Below, one piece after another: positions 18,263 to 26,860 of a stretch of DNA of 64,000 nt. Numbering within the stretch: the stretch's first letter is position 1; each line of letters starts with the position of its first letter. The translations under genes were made by a program, and so were the position numbers. The DNA comes from Bacillota bacterium. GTDB taxonomy: Bacteria > Bacillota > Syntrophomonadia > Syntrophomonadales > Syntrophomonadaceae. Below the pieces are notes generated by a model. It was not told the origin of the DNA. It ran no database searches and was given only the letters and a program-made list of their open reading frames with translations. The stretch lies in contig JAEWZB010000034.1 in assembly GCA_023395515.1 (NCBI GenBank), positions 13,828 through 77,827 on the forward strand. The letters run 5' to 3'.

Positions 18263-18335
18263 TAATCTTAAAACAGGGTTAAAACGTGCAGGGGGAGTAA
18301 GGTAGCTTGAATTTAAACGAGAAAAGGATAAATAT

Positions 18336-18373
18336 TTGAACGCATAGTCGTATTAAGATATAATATGACTATG
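18336..18373 (+). promoter_or_regulatory. Toxin-antitoxin promoter with palindromic operator
   Basis: TTGAAC at 18336-18341, a 17-base spacer and TATAAT at 18359-18364 form a strong promoter. A 13-base inverted repeat with one mismatch (18343-18355 and 18361-18373) spans the -10 box. This is the expected layout for repression by the antitoxin or the toxin-antitoxin complex. Confidence 0.8.
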
Positions 18374-18398
18374 AAACATATTGAAGAGAGGTAATCCT

Positions 18399-18683
18399 AT
18401 GAAAGTATCCATCAGACCGTCAGCAGATTTAAGAAATCATTATAGTGAAATTTCCAAGCTGTGCAAAGAATCACGGGAAGCAGTTATTATTACCGTAAAT
18501 GGACGAGGAGATACAGTTGTGCTTGGATTGCAGGACTACTACCAGATGAAATCTGAGCTGGAGCTACTCAGAACCCTTGCAGAAGCGGAAGATGATGTGA
18601 AAAATGGACGGATAACACCAATGCAGGATTCCTTTGACGATCTTCGTGTATCTTTATTGGAAAGGAAGAAAGATGAAGTATAA
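18399..18683 (+). CDS. Antitoxin, Phd/YefM family
   Basis: About 94 residues from ATG 18399, with AGAGAGG 8 bases upstream. The N-terminal half (KVSIRPSADLRNHYSEISKLC, then EAVIITVNGRGDTVVLGLQDYYQM) is the Phd/YefM DNA-binding fold. The C-terminal half is acidic and likely disordered until bound to toxin. It would neutralise the downstream toxin and repress the operon through the palindrome. The 3' end overlaps the toxin start by 11 bases, typical of coupled expression. Confidence 0.9.
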   Translation: MKVSIRPSADLRNHYSEISKLCKESREAVIITVNGRGDTVVLGLQDYYQMKSELELLRTLAEAEDDVKNGRITPMQDSFDDLRVSLLERKKDEV

Positions 18684-18984
18684 AATCTTACGAACGGATA
18701 AAGCCGAGGAACAGCTCCGGGAAATAATTTTTTATATTGCAGATGATTCTGGTAATGTTGATATTGCACTAGAATATCTGGATAAGATTGAAACAGCGAT
18801 CAATCGTCTCCAAGAGTTGCCAGAGTCGGGAAGTACCCCTAGATACTCGATTTTAAAAAAGCAAGGGTATAGAGTGGTGATTGTCGAAAGGCATCTTGTT
18901 TTTTATAAGATAAATGAGGAAGATAAGTTAGTTATTATATATGCTATTGTGGATGGAAGACGGGAATATCATAATTTAATATGA
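18673..18984 (+). CDS. Toxin, RelE/ParE family
   Basis: About 103 residues from ATG 18673. The pattern KYKILRTDKAEEQLREIIFYIADDSG, then a helix pair, then GYRVVIVERHLVFYKINEEDKLVIIYAIVDGRREY is the RelE/ParE fold, ending in the usual R-rich strand. Whether it cleaves mRNA on the ribosome (RelE) or poisons gyrase (ParE) cannot be told by eye; the ALEYLDKIETAINRLQELPESG segment looks closer to ParE. It forms a type II module with the preceding antitoxin. Confidence 0.9.
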   Translation: MKYKILRTDKAEEQLREIIFYIADDSGNVDIALEYLDKIETAINRLQELPESGSTPRYSILKKQGYRVVIVERHLVFYKINEEDKLVIIYAIVDGRREYHNLI

Positions 18985-19127
18985 AGTATATAACAAGCGG
19001 CAGAATTTATTATTTAGCTGAATAAATGTTATTTTAGTGCCATAATGGATTATAGAAGGTTGTTAAGATTGGGAAAGGATTTATAAGTATTGATGGTGCT
19101 TGATTACTATCAATATTTAAATCATTT

Positions 19128-20204
19128 ATGAATAAAGAAAAATTTCCTAAAATTACGAGTTATCTGGCCGAACGTGGAATGTCCTTTATCACTGATATAA
19201 GGGAAGAGGGTAAAGGAGCCGCAATTGCGAATACTTTTTTCTTGGAAATAGATAATAAAAATTATATGATCGATCCGGGCTGCGGGAAAAAAAGACTTAA
19301 ACAAATTAGAGAGCATCTGCCTTTTCCAGAATACGATGTACTCGTTACTCATTCTCATTTGGACCATAGTGCCAACAGTGGAATTGTAGCCGGTAAGAAC
19401 TTCCGGGTAATCTTCCATCCTCTGGTAGCAGAACGAATTAATAATCTTAAACGCAATTATACCGAGATCACAGCTGAGATGGTCAAGGTTTTTGGAGTGG
19501 CGGGCTTTTTTGGCCGTACAGGAATGCTCAGTCCACCCCTGATTAAATTGGTACAATCTATACAGATATATTGCCCTCTAATGTTCCGGCTTATCTTAAA
19601 TCTCACAAGTCTAAGCATGTGCTACATGAATATTGGCCGTATTTACCCCCCTAAAAAAAATGGACATTTTTTAAACTATGAGGAAAGCCGGGAGCTCTCA
19701 TGGGGAAATATTATATTTAAAGGCTGGCCTTTAAGTGACCATCTTTGGGCGCTTGATACCCCCGGACATCAGAATGATCACCTCGCTTTTTATGTACCTG
19801 AGAGAGGAATAATGTTTGCCGGTGACCTAATCGGTTTTCTAAACCCTAATGACATTCTGGACGGAAGTATAAAAGATACCCATCTGGGAATGATGAAGAT
19901 GCTGCAACTGGCCGAGGCGGGGGGAATAGATGTACTGGCTATTAGTCATGGTCTCCCGGTAATTGGGCAAGATAATATAATTACTTACCTGCGCTCAATT
20001 ATAGCCAAGAAGGATGAAACATTTAAAACAATTTCAGAAATTGTAGCTTCCTGTATCGATAAAAGCGATTTTGAAGAAATTATAGCGAAAGTCTATTCCC
20101 ATGAATCTGATCTAATGAAAAGAATATTAAAAATCAATTACCCCCGCTCCGTTTCTTTCATAGATGTATATGTATATATTTATCTAAAAGAGTTCATTCA
20201 ATAA
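19128..20204 (+). CDS. MBL-fold metallo-hydrolase
   Basis: A 358-residue metallo-beta-lactamase-fold protein, longer than usual because of a roughly 80-residue insert after the first metal motif. That motif is THSHLDHS; later metal ligands are in DTPGHQNDH and MFAGDLIG, with a final ISHGLP. It probably hydrolyses a thioester, lactone or phosphodiester, but the substrate is unknown. No good ribosome binding site precedes ATG 19128. An imperfect hairpin (ATTGAT with ATCAAT) lies at about 19088-19117, so the start is uncertain. It is isolated in the genome map here. Confidence 0.8.
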   Translation: MNKEKFPKITSYLAERGMSFITDIREEGKGAAIANTFFLEIDNKNYMIDPGCGKKRLKQIREHLPFPEYDVLVTHSHLDHSANSGIVAGKNFRVIFHPLVAERINNLKRNYTEITAEMVKVFGVAGFFGRTGMLSPPLIKLVQSIQIYCPLMFRLILNLTSLSMCYMNIGRIYPPKKNGHFLNYEESRELSWGNIIFKGWPLSDHLWALDTPGHQNDHLAFYVPERGIMFAGDLIGFLNPNDILDGSIKDTHLGMMKMLQLAEAGGIDVLAISHGLPVIGQDNIITYLRSIIAKKDETFKTISEIVASCIDKSDFEEIIAKVYSHESDLMKRILKINYPRSVSFIDVYVYIYLKEFIQ

Positions 20205-20339
20205 TATAGTCCTCCCCTCTATTTCTATACAAACATGTACGTAATAGGGTAGGGAAGGGGTTTAATAAGATTGAAATACTGTAAAGGGGGGAAAGGCTAA
20301 TAAATAGCAGCAGTTTTAACAAGGAGGCTATAAACAATT

Positions 20340-20843
20340 ATGGAGATTATATTAAAACGACGCAGTATAAGAAAGTTCACTAATCAACCTATTTCTGATG
20401 AAATAGTAAAACAATTATTAGAAGCGGGAATGGCTGCTCCATCGGCCGGGAATGAACAACCTTGGCAATTCGTAGTAATTACCCAACGGGAAATACTAGA
20501 TAAAATCCCGGCAATCCATCAATATTCGCAAATGCTTAAACAAGCACCCCTGGCCATACTAGTTTGTGCTGATATGAGCTTAAATAAATATGATATAGAT
20601 TATTGGATTCAAGACTGTGCGGCCGCGACCCAAAACATCCTGTTAGCAGCAACTCATAAAGGATTAGGCAGTGTCTGGCTCGGGGTATATCCTCGCCATG
20701 AACGGGTAGAGGGATTACGCCAACTTTTTTCCATACCTGAGTACGTAATTCCTTTTGCCCTTATAGCTTTAGGATACCCTGATGAAGAAAAACCGCCCAT
20801 AAACAGATATAAAGAAGATAGAGTCCACTATAATAAATGGTAA
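20340..20843 (+). CDS. Nitroreductase family protein
   Basis: A 167-residue FMN-binding protein of the small nitroreductase type. RRSIRKFTNQPISDE and the AGMAAPSAGNEQPWQFVVI segment are the classic flavin-binding motifs, and AATQNILLAATHKGLGSVWLGVYP and FALIALGYPDEEKPP complete the domain. It would use NAD(P)H to reduce nitro compounds, quinones or other electron acceptors; the physiological substrate is not known. AAGGAGG lies 11 bases before the ATG. It appears to be a single-gene unit. Confidence 0.92.
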   Translation: MEIILKRRSIRKFTNQPISDEIVKQLLEAGMAAPSAGNEQPWQFVVITQREILDKIPAIHQYSQMLKQAPLAILVCADMSLNKYDIDYWIQDCAAATQNILLAATHKGLGSVWLGVYPRHERVEGLRQLFSIPEYVIPFALIALGYPDEEKPPINRYKEDRVHYNKW

Positions 20844-20949
20844 ATCAAAGTTTGTTTATAATATGACCCTATCATTTAAATAACACTTATAATTTGGCCT
20901 GCTTTAACTTATGCTAAGTATAATATAAAAATTAAGAGGGGATTATTAA

Positions 20950-21357
20950 ATGGCATATTGGTTGCTCAAAACTGAACCAGATGATTATTCTTGGAATGAT
21001 CTTATTGGAGAAAAAGAAGCAATTTGGGATGGAGTTAAAGCTCCGGCAGCTATAAAAAACATTAAGAAAATCGAGTTGGGAGACTTAACCTTTATATACC
21101 ATACCGGAAAAGAACGTGCGGTAATTGGTGTTGCTCAAATTACCAGCCATCCTTATTATGATGAACAGCATAAGGAATGGAGGTTTAAAGTAACCCCCAC
21201 CGAAAAACTCCTTAATCCGGTAACTTTAAAACAAATAAAAGAAAGCGGAAAATTTCCAGATTGGGAATTAGTAAGATTACCTAGACTTTCAGTTGTGCCG
21301 GTTAGCCTCTGGCAATGGGAAAGTATAATCAATTTTGCCAATATGCCCGTAGAGTAA
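20950..21357 (+). CDS. EVE domain protein
   Basis: A 135-residue protein that is a single EVE (PUA/YTH-like) domain. AYWLLKTEPDDYSWNDL and WDGVKAPAAIKNIKKIELGDLTFIYHTGKE are unmistakable. EVE proteins are thought to bind modified nucleic-acid bases and are common near DNA modification and defence genes, but none of those is adjacent here. A TATAAT at 20919-20924 is a possible -10. No catalytic residues are expected. Confidence 0.92.
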   Translation: MAYWLLKTEPDDYSWNDLIGEKEAIWDGVKAPAAIKNIKKIELGDLTFIYHTGKERAVIGVAQITSHPYYDEQHKEWRFKVTPTEKLLNPVTLKQIKESGKFPDWELVRLPRLSVVPVSLWQWESIINFANMPVE

Positions 21358-21361
21358 GGGA

Positions 21362-21390
21362 TTGACAGTTAACCTAATCTATGTTAATTT
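21362..21390 (+). promoter_or_regulatory. Promoter of the Mn riboswitch operon
   Basis: A perfect TTGACA at 21362-21367 is followed after 17 bases by TAATTT at 21385-21390. Transcription would start some 20 bases ahead of the riboswitch. Confidence 0.65.
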
Positions 21391-21418
21391 AATTCGAGTA
21401 TTAAATTATAAATATTTG

Positions 21419-21521
21419 CTAAAAGGGAGTAGCTGCGGCTAAGCCAAAAATAAAATCAACATGCTGGAGAAATCCTGGTTTTATTTACTTTAAGGGTAAC
21501 TTAAAGGAGCGAGACTTTTAG
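21419..21521 (+). ncRNA. yybP-ykoY manganese riboswitch
   Basis: The two conserved loops of this class are present: AGGGAGTAGC (usual GGGGAGUAG) at 21424-21433 and GCGAGACTTTT (usual CAAGACCUUU) at 21509-21519. The closing helix P1 is CTAAAAG (21419-21425) with CTTTTAG (21515-21521). Between them lie a 10-bp helix (AAATAAAATC with GGTTTTATTT) and a CTTTAA/TTAAAG hairpin. The class binds Mn2+ and controls manganese export. The third gene downstream is mntP, which fits. Confidence 0.88.
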
Positions 21522-21575
21522 ATTAGTAAGCCATATGTGGTGGTTTAATAATCTATTTGCCTCGCTTTTATTTTT
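21508..21575 (+). terminator. Riboswitch-controlled terminator
   Basis: AGCGAG (21508-21513) pairs with CTCGCT (21561-21566), and TAGATTA (21519-21525) with TAATCTA (21549-21555), followed by TTTTATTTTT. Its 5' strand is the 3' part of the riboswitch (loop and P1), so terminator and ligand-bound aptamer exclude each other. High Mn2+ should therefore favour read-through. Confidence 0.8.
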
Positions 21576-21637
21576 GGGGAGATAGATATTGGAGCTTTTT
21601 AACCACTGGCAAGATAAAAAAAGGGGGAAAAGGAATT

Positions 21638-22354
21638 ATGGAAATTATTAACGTTGGAAACAGAGTAAATAACAACTACCTAATAAAGCTGGATAAAGGT
21701 TATTTATTAATCGACACTGGTTATCCTGAGCAGTTTAATAGTTTCAGTAAAAAATTAAGCAAAAACCATATATCGTTAAAAGATATTTCCTATATCCTTC
21801 TAACCCATGCCCATGACGACCATGCCGGTTTTCTGAATGAGTTATTAGATAATTCGGATGCCATGGTAATATTACATCCTCAAGCTGTAGACAGATTGAA
21901 AATCGGACAGAATTCATTTGATGGGGGATGTACGAGTTATTTGGCATTAACTTTCTGCAGAATTATGAAACTGTTGGGAAAAGGTGAACATAGATTTCCA
22001 GTGGTGGATAGGGCTGAAAGGTATATGGTCTTAGATGAGTGGACCCAATCAGTGATTGAAGAAAAGTTATCGGGAACTATAATCAATCTTCCGGGACATA
22101 CAAGAGATTCTATTGGATTGTTATTAAAAGATGGATTATTGTTTTGCGGTGATGCGGCCATGAATGGTTTTCCCAGTCTGAACAGAGTAACTATTTGGAT
22201 TGAAAATTTAAACGATTATAAGAAATCATGGGAAGTGATGCTTAATAATAATCCTGCTAAAATATACCCCTCCCATGGTAAGCCCTTCATGAAAAATGAT
22301 ATAAAGAAAAATATGCATAAATTAGGGGAGATAAAGTTATACTCTTTGAATTAA
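21638..22354 (+). CDS. MBL-fold metallo-hydrolase in the Mn-responsive operon
   Basis: About 238 residues from ATG 21638, with GGGGGAAAAGGA upstream. An in-frame extension to 21557 lies inside the terminator and is rejected. The metal site THAHDDHAGF is the canonical HxHxDH motif; further ligands are in NLPGHTRDSIG and LFCGDAAMN, then PSHGKP. It is a cytoplasmic hydrolase of unknown substrate. Its place as first gene behind a manganese riboswitch, ahead of an alpha/beta hydrolase and mntP, is unusual and suggests a Mn-linked role or a Mn-loaded enzyme. Confidence 0.85.
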   Translation: MEIINVGNRVNNNYLIKLDKGYLLIDTGYPEQFNSFSKKLSKNHISLKDISYILLTHAHDDHAGFLNELLDNSDAMVILHPQAVDRLKIGQNSFDGGCTSYLALTFCRIMKLLGKGEHRFPVVDRAERYMVLDEWTQSVIEEKLSGTIINLPGHTRDSIGLLLKDGLLFCGDAAMNGFPSLNRVTIWIENLNDYKKSWEVMLNNNPAKIYPSHGKPFMKNDIKKNMHKLGEIKLYSLN

Positions 22355-22431
22355 AAGCTGACTGATATAGATTACTGTTATATTACTTTCCTAATTAAAA
22401 GCTTGCAAAGTTATTAAGCAGGGGGATTATT

Positions 22432-23370
22432 ATGAAGTATGAAAGCTACAACCAGTTACATAAATGGAAAGAGATTATGGGGCGACTACCTCAACATAAT
22501 CAGATTGATGATACTTGTATACCTGAAGAAGTAATTTGGGACTGGGAAGGAAATAAAATACATGTGGATTATTTCAGGAACCCCCAAGGGCAGATTAAGC
22601 TTATTACCTTACATGGTGTTGGAGGAAATGGGCGATTATTATCTTTTATAGGGGTACCAATATTTAAACAAGGGGTAGAAGTTATTTCTCCAGACTTACC
22701 AGGTTACGGTATTTCTTATATACCTAACCAAAGAATAAGTTACTCCATGTGGGTAAAACTGGTCAATGATCTTATCAATTTTGAGCTGGGGAAAGATGAT
22801 AGACCTATTGTTCTGTTTGGATTAAGTGCCGGGGGAATGCTTGCCTATCAAGCAGCATGTATGAACCAAAAAGTAGCCGGAGTTATATTTAGCAATATAT
22901 TAGATCAAAGAATACCGGAAGTAATTGAGCACTCAGCTATACATCCTTCCATCGCTAAAATCGGAATAAAGATATTAAAAGTATTTTCTTATATTTGGCC
23001 TACCTTTAAGTTACCCATGAGATTGGTTGCTAATGTGGGTAAACTGGTTAATGATGAAGAATATTTGAAAATATTAACTTCAGATAAACATTCGGCAGGA
23101 GCAATTGTACCTGTAGAGTTAATAGCAACACTTGTAGATGCTAACCCGGAAATAGAACCTGAGAATTTTGATATTTGCCCTGCCTTATTAGCCCATCCCC
23201 GCGATGATAGATGGACACCAGTCAGGATAAGCAGATTATTCTTTGATAGACTTAAATGTCCCAAGAGAATAGTGATGTTAGAAAATGCAGGGCACTTTCC
23301 AATTGAACAGCCGGGACTTTCTCAATTAGAAGATGCTGTAATGGAATTTATAAAGGATATTGCAAAATAG
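22432..23370 (+). CDS. Alpha/beta hydrolase
   Basis: A 312-residue protein. The oxyanion region is LITLHGVGGNGR, the nucleophile elbow is LFGLSAGGML (Ser in GLSAG), the acid is probably in LLAHPRDDRWTP, and the catalytic His is in LENAGHFPIEQPG. No signal peptide is visible, so it is cytoplasmic. The natural ester or other substrate is not known. It is the middle gene of the Mn-riboswitch operon, 77 bases after the metallo-hydrolase and 13 bases before mntP. Confidence 0.88.
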   Translation: MKYESYNQLHKWKEIMGRLPQHNQIDDTCIPEEVIWDWEGNKIHVDYFRNPQGQIKLITLHGVGGNGRLLSFIGVPIFKQGVEVISPDLPGYGISYIPNQRISYSMWVKLVNDLINFELGKDDRPIVLFGLSAGGMLAYQAACMNQKVAGVIFSNILDQRIPEVIEHSAIHPSIAKIGIKILKVFSYIWPTFKLPMRLVANVGKLVNDEEYLKILTSDKHSAGAIVPVELIATLVDANPEIEPENFDICPALLAHPRDDRWTPVRISRLFFDRLKCPKRIVMLENAGHFPIEQPGLSQLEDAVMEFIKDIAK

Positions 23371-23383
23371 GAGGTATTTATCA

Positions 23384-23950
23384 ATGGGACAAGTTGAGCT
23401 ATTTTTGGTGGCAATAGGTTTGTCAATGGATGCTTTTGCAGTTGCACTCTGCAAAGGACTTAACATGAGAAAATTAAATTACAAACATGCTTTAATTATC
23501 GCAGCTTTTTTTGGTGGATTTCAGGCGGCCATGCCACTCCTGGGGTGGCTATTAGGTCAGCAATTTGAGCATTATATAAGTAGCTTTGACCATTGGATAG
23601 CTTTCTTCCTGTTAGCTTTCATCGGGGGAAATATGCTAAGGGGAGCTTTCCAAAAAAGTGATGATTTATCTGAATGTGATGACCGGCTGGATATAAAAGA
23701 ACTGCTTATGCTTGCAGTTGCTACCAGTATAGATGCTTTGGCCATAGGTATTACTTTGGCATTTTTACAGGTAAGTATCCTGCCGGCCATTAGTATAATT
23801 GGTTTTACCGCATTTATATTTTCTTTCATTGGGGTTGCCCTAGGAAACAGGTTTGGCATGAAGTACAAAAGCAAGGCTGAAATTGCAGGTGGTTTAGTTT
23901 TGATTATAATTGCGGTGAAAATACTCGTAGAGCATCTTAATATTCTATAA
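23384..23950 (+). CDS. mntP: Manganese efflux pump MntP
   Basis: About 188 residues from ATG 23384, with a perfect AGGAGGT upstream; the frame to 23360 adds eight residues overlapping the previous stop. Six membrane helices are arranged as two three-helix repeats. The family signatures are GLSMDAFAVALCKGL in the first repeat and AVATSIDALAIGITLAFL in the second, each with the Asp used for metal passage. The protein exports Mn2+ when the cell has too much. The upstream yybP-ykoY riboswitch is the known partner of this gene family. A strong terminator follows. Confidence 0.95.
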   Translation: MGQVELFLVAIGLSMDAFAVALCKGLNMRKLNYKHALIIAAFFGGFQAAMPLLGWLLGQQFEHYISSFDHWIAFFLLAFIGGNMLRGAFQKSDDLSECDDRLDIKELLMLAVATSIDALAIGITLAFLQVSILPAISIIGFTAFIFSFIGVALGNRFGMKYKSKAEIAGGLVLIIIAVKILVEHLNIL

Positions 23951-24023
23951 TTATTTATTTTATATGAAGCAAAACTAAAGAACATCCGTTCCTACCGTAA
24001 GTGGCAGGGGAGAGGAATAAAAA

Positions 24024-24058
24024 AGAGTATTCTATGTTAATCAGAATACTCTTTTTTT
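24024..24058 (+). terminator. Terminator after mntP
   Basis: A 10-bp perfect stem (24024-24033 with 24043-24052), A-rich before and with a seven-base T-run after. Confidence 0.92.
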
Positions 24059-24186
24059 ATTTATAATAGATTTTATAGATATAGAATGTATCAATAAAAG
24101 ATAAACGCAAATTAATAACTATTTATTGTAAAACGATAAATAAAATGTTAAGCTCAAAGTGAAAATAAATAGGAGAGGTGTTTTTC

Positions 24187-24663
24187 ATGAAAAGAGAAAC
24201 ATTATTTTTAAAATTTGTGGTTATTCTTATGGGACTTCCCGTCCTGGCTTTATGTATTTTTTTGTTGCCCGGCTTATCAGAATATGTGGCTGAGCTAGTT
24301 CCAGTATTTCCTTATATAAAATATCTCTTTTTAATTGGTATGTATGCAACAGCCCTAGCTTTTTTCTTTGCTCTGTATCAGACCTTTACACTGTTAATCT
24401 ATATTGATAAGAACAAGGCCTTCTCAGAGTTATCGGTTAGGGCTTTAAAGAATATTAAATACTGTGCAATTATAATCAGCCTCTTATATGTAGCGGAATT
24501 GCCAATCATCTATCTCATAGCAGAAAAAGACGATCCTCCACTTGTATTAATGGCTTTTATAATTATTTTTGCTTGTGTAGTCATTGCAGTATTTGCTGCT
24601 GTTCTTCAAAAGCTATTAAAAAATGCCATAGATATAAAAAATGATAATGATTTAACGATTTGA
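24187..24663 (+). CDS. DUF2975 membrane protein (YoaS-like)
   Basis: About 158 residues from ATG 24187, with AGGAGAGG upstream. Four membrane helices are evident, and the loop QTFTLLIYIDKNKAFSELSVRALKNIKYCA is characteristic of DUF2975. The function is unknown. In many Firmicutes such a gene is followed by a small Cro/C1-type regulator (YozG-like), exactly as here with a 10-base spacing, so the two probably act as a sensor-regulator pair at the membrane. Confidence 0.88.
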   Translation: MKRETLFLKFVVILMGLPVLALCIFLLPGLSEYVAELVPVFPYIKYLFLIGMYATALAFFFALYQTFTLLIYIDKNKAFSELSVRALKNIKYCAIIISLLYVAELPIIYLIAEKDDPPLVLMAFIIIFACVVIAVFAAVLQKLLKNAIDIKNDNDLTI

Positions 24664-24673
24664 GGTGAATAAT

Positions 24674-24895
24674 ATGGCAATTATAATCAATATTGATGTA
24701 ATGTTGGCTAAACGTAAGATGAGCGTAACCGAACTTTCAGAAAAGGTTGGCATAACCATGGCTAATCTTTCTATATTAAAAAACGGAAAAGCCAAAGCGA
24801 TTCGATTATCAACTCTAGATTCGATTTGTAAAGCATTAGAATGTCAGCCGGGAGATATTTTAGAATACCAAGGTGATGAAAATGTTCCAGGATAA
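24674..24895 (+). CDS. Cro/C1-type helix-turn-helix regulator (YozG-like)
   Basis: A 73-residue protein made almost entirely of an HTH domain (MSVTELSEKVGITMANLSILKNG, then TLDSICKALECQPGDILEY). The start ATG 24674 has GAGGTG 6-7 bases upstream, which itself overlaps the stop of the DUF2975 gene. It likely represses its own operon and may be controlled by the DUF2975 membrane protein. No operator is evident. Confidence 0.9.
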   Translation: MAIIINIDVMLAKRKMSVTELSEKVGITMANLSILKNGKAKAIRLSTLDSICKALECQPGDILEYQGDENVPG

Positions 24896-25286
24896 TAAGA
24901 AGAACTGAATAGGTAATTGAAGTATTTTTTTTCTATATTACAGAACAAACTTTTTAGTTAACATAATACTTCTTATAGGAAGTTGAAGAAGTAGTCTATA
25001 ACTCAATATAAAAAGAAACGATTTTATAAGGGAATAAGAATTTTCCTAAATATATTATTATATCCATGGATAAATAATGAAGATAAACAATAAGAAGTAA
25101 ATTTAAAGCGAGTAATTTATTATCCACCAAAAGAAAAACCCGCTAAAAAAAGCGGGAAGAAAAAGATTGAGATTGGATTAGATTGCACTAAAAGCATAGC
25201 ATCAAATGCCCCTATTAAGATAATTCGAGATTTTTATAGTTATATAACCAATTTTTATGTGCATGATTTCACATTCACAAGACTAT
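24896..25286. other. AT-rich intergenic region
   Basis: About 390 bases without a credible gene. A CCCGCT/AGCGGG hairpin at 25139-25156 followed on the minus strand by GTTTTTC could be a second terminator behind the LysR gene. I see no other structure. Confidence 0.5.
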
Positions 25287-25315
25287 AAATAACTTGCTTT
25301 TAAAGCAAGTTATTT
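25287..25315 (-). terminator. Terminator overlapping the end of the LysR gene
   Basis: A perfect 14-bp palindrome (25287-25300 with 25302-25315) that includes the stop codon of the LysR gene. Confidence 0.65.
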
Positions 25316-26261
25316 ATATAAATCTCATTTTTTGATTTATGATATGTTCTTTTTCTGCACTCCACAATGATTCATGGTTAGATATAAAATCAAGAAAAGA
25401 TTTCTTAAGCCCGGTAAAGTTTTCATTGGCTCGCACTATTACTTCCATGTCCCAAGCTAGTTCTAAATCCTTTACCCCTATCTTAAGTAATCTTCCCTCA
25501 CTAATTTCCCTTTTTACTACCGGATATGGAACTAATGAAACTCCTTTATTTCTAATGACCGCTTCCTTAATAGCTTCCCAGTTAGTAATTTCAGTAACGA
25601 TATTAAAATCATCAAAGCTTAAATTCAATGTTTGCAGATAAGAGTCTACAAAATGCCTTATAGAAGATTCTTCTTCACGGGCTATAAAAGGTTCAGAAAG
25701 TAAATCACTAATAGTAAGACTGGTTTTTTCCAGCCAATTACCCCGAGGGGGAACGATTAATACTAATTCATTGCTTTCTATTTTGAATTTGCGTAAATCT
25801 GGATCATTGGCTAAGTTGCCTTCTACTACTCCAATATCAATGGAACGATCCCGAATGTTTTCTATAATGTCCTGGCTATGGCCAATATCTAATCTAATAT
25901 GAACATTAGGATTCAGCTCTTTGAAGGTTATTATTGAAGCCGGCAAGAAATAATTACCCGCAGTATAACTTGCTCCCACATTAATAAACTCCATATTGCG
26001 GCCGCTAATTTTAGCTATGTCAGCTTCCATTTCTGCATATAAAGCTAATATTTTTTCCCCATATTCATAAAACTTCTTACCAGCCTCAGTTAGTTTAACT
26101 CCACTATTACCTCGTTCAAATAAAGATACATTGAGGTTTTGCTCTAATGATTTAATTTGCGAGCTGATTGCAGGCTGAGTAAAATTTAGTATTTTAGCGG
26201 CTTTAGTAAAACTCTTAGCTTGAGCTATAGTTCTAAAAACTTCGAATTGTTCTATATTCAT
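25314..26261 (-). CDS. LysR family transcriptional regulator
   Basis: A 315-residue regulator of standard layout: an N-terminal winged HTH (MNIEQFEVFRTIAQAKSFTKAA, then PAISSQIKSLE) and a periplasmic-binding-like effector domain (about 90-295). The C-terminal end is unremarkable. AGGAGGGCAGGTG precedes the ATG. The divergently placed gene is a DUF503 protein, which is not an obvious target. The sequence somewhat resembles the CysL/YwfK branch, but the effector and regulon cannot be named. Confidence 0.9.
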   Translation of the reverse strand: MNIEQFEVFRTIAQAKSFTKAAKILNFTQPAISSQIKSLEQNLNVSLFERGNSGVKLTEAGKKFYEYGEKILALYAEMEADIAKISGRNMEFINVGASYTAGNYFLPASIITFKELNPNVHIRLDIGHSQDIIENIRDRSIDIGVVEGNLANDPDLRKFKIESNELVLIVPPRGNWLEKTSLTISDLLSEPFIAREEESSIRHFVDSYLQTLNLSFDDFNIVTEITNWEAIKEAVIRNKGVSLVPYPVVKREISEGRLLKIGVKDLELAWDMEVIVRANENFTGLKKSFLDFISNHESLWSAEKEHIINQKMRFI

Positions 26262-26441
26262 TTAAATCACCTGCCCTCCTAGGCTAATTCAATTCCATTT
26301 ACATATTATTCTCCTTAATATATCTTACCAGAGTTTTGACAATTATCAAGAATATTCAGCAAATGATTCTCTTTTTTTTGTTTGTTCTTGGATTATCGAT
26401 TTGTTAAAATAGTAACATATTTACATAACTTGGAGGCTATA

Positions 26442-26747
26442 ATGTTTGTTTTATATGGTTCTATAGAAATATTTCTTCCCTACTCCGGCTCACTTAAGGA
26501 AAAAAGAAAAACGATAAATAGTATAGTCGACCGACTAAGAAAACGAGTTAATATTTCTATTAGTGAAGTTGCTTACAACGATTTATGGCAAAGAGCAGCT
26601 TTAGGTTTTGCAGCAGTTAGTTCCAGTAATTCTGAACTGGAAAAGTTTATCACCTATATCAATGATACCCTTTTTAACTATTTTTCTGATATTGAAATAA
26701 CCCGCTTCGACTACGAAATAATCACCTCTGACTACCATTCCGAATAA
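26442..26747 (+). CDS. DUF503 family protein (YlxP-like)
   Basis: About 101 residues from ATG 26442, which has TGGAGG at proper spacing; the longer reading from 26382 lacks one. The pattern GSIEIFLPYSGSLKEKRKTINSIVDRLRKRVNISISEV is typical. YlxP proteins are usually found in the infB-rbfA region and may act in ribosome biogenesis; here the gene stands apart from such genes, with LysR on one side. The function is unknown. Confidence 0.85.
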   Translation: MFVLYGSIEIFLPYSGSLKEKRKTINSIVDRLRKRVNISISEVAYNDLWQRAALGFAAVSSSNSELEKFITYINDTLFNYFSDIEITRFDYEIITSDYHSE

Positions 26748-26860
26748 CATTTCCATAAATTACTATTCCTTCCTGGCAGGACATTGTCATTTTTTGTAGA
26801 AATTTGGTCTTGCTTTCTTTTTTACCAAAAAAGAATTTTTAAGGAAAGGAATGATAAAAA

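Noticed and set aside
21557..21637. N-terminal extension of the Mn-operon metallo-hydrolase
   Set aside because: The extension lies in the riboswitch terminator and is not family-like.
24896..25313. Possible small RNA or CRISPR-like element in the gap
   Set aside because: Only terminator-like hairpins are seen; there are no regularly spaced repeats.
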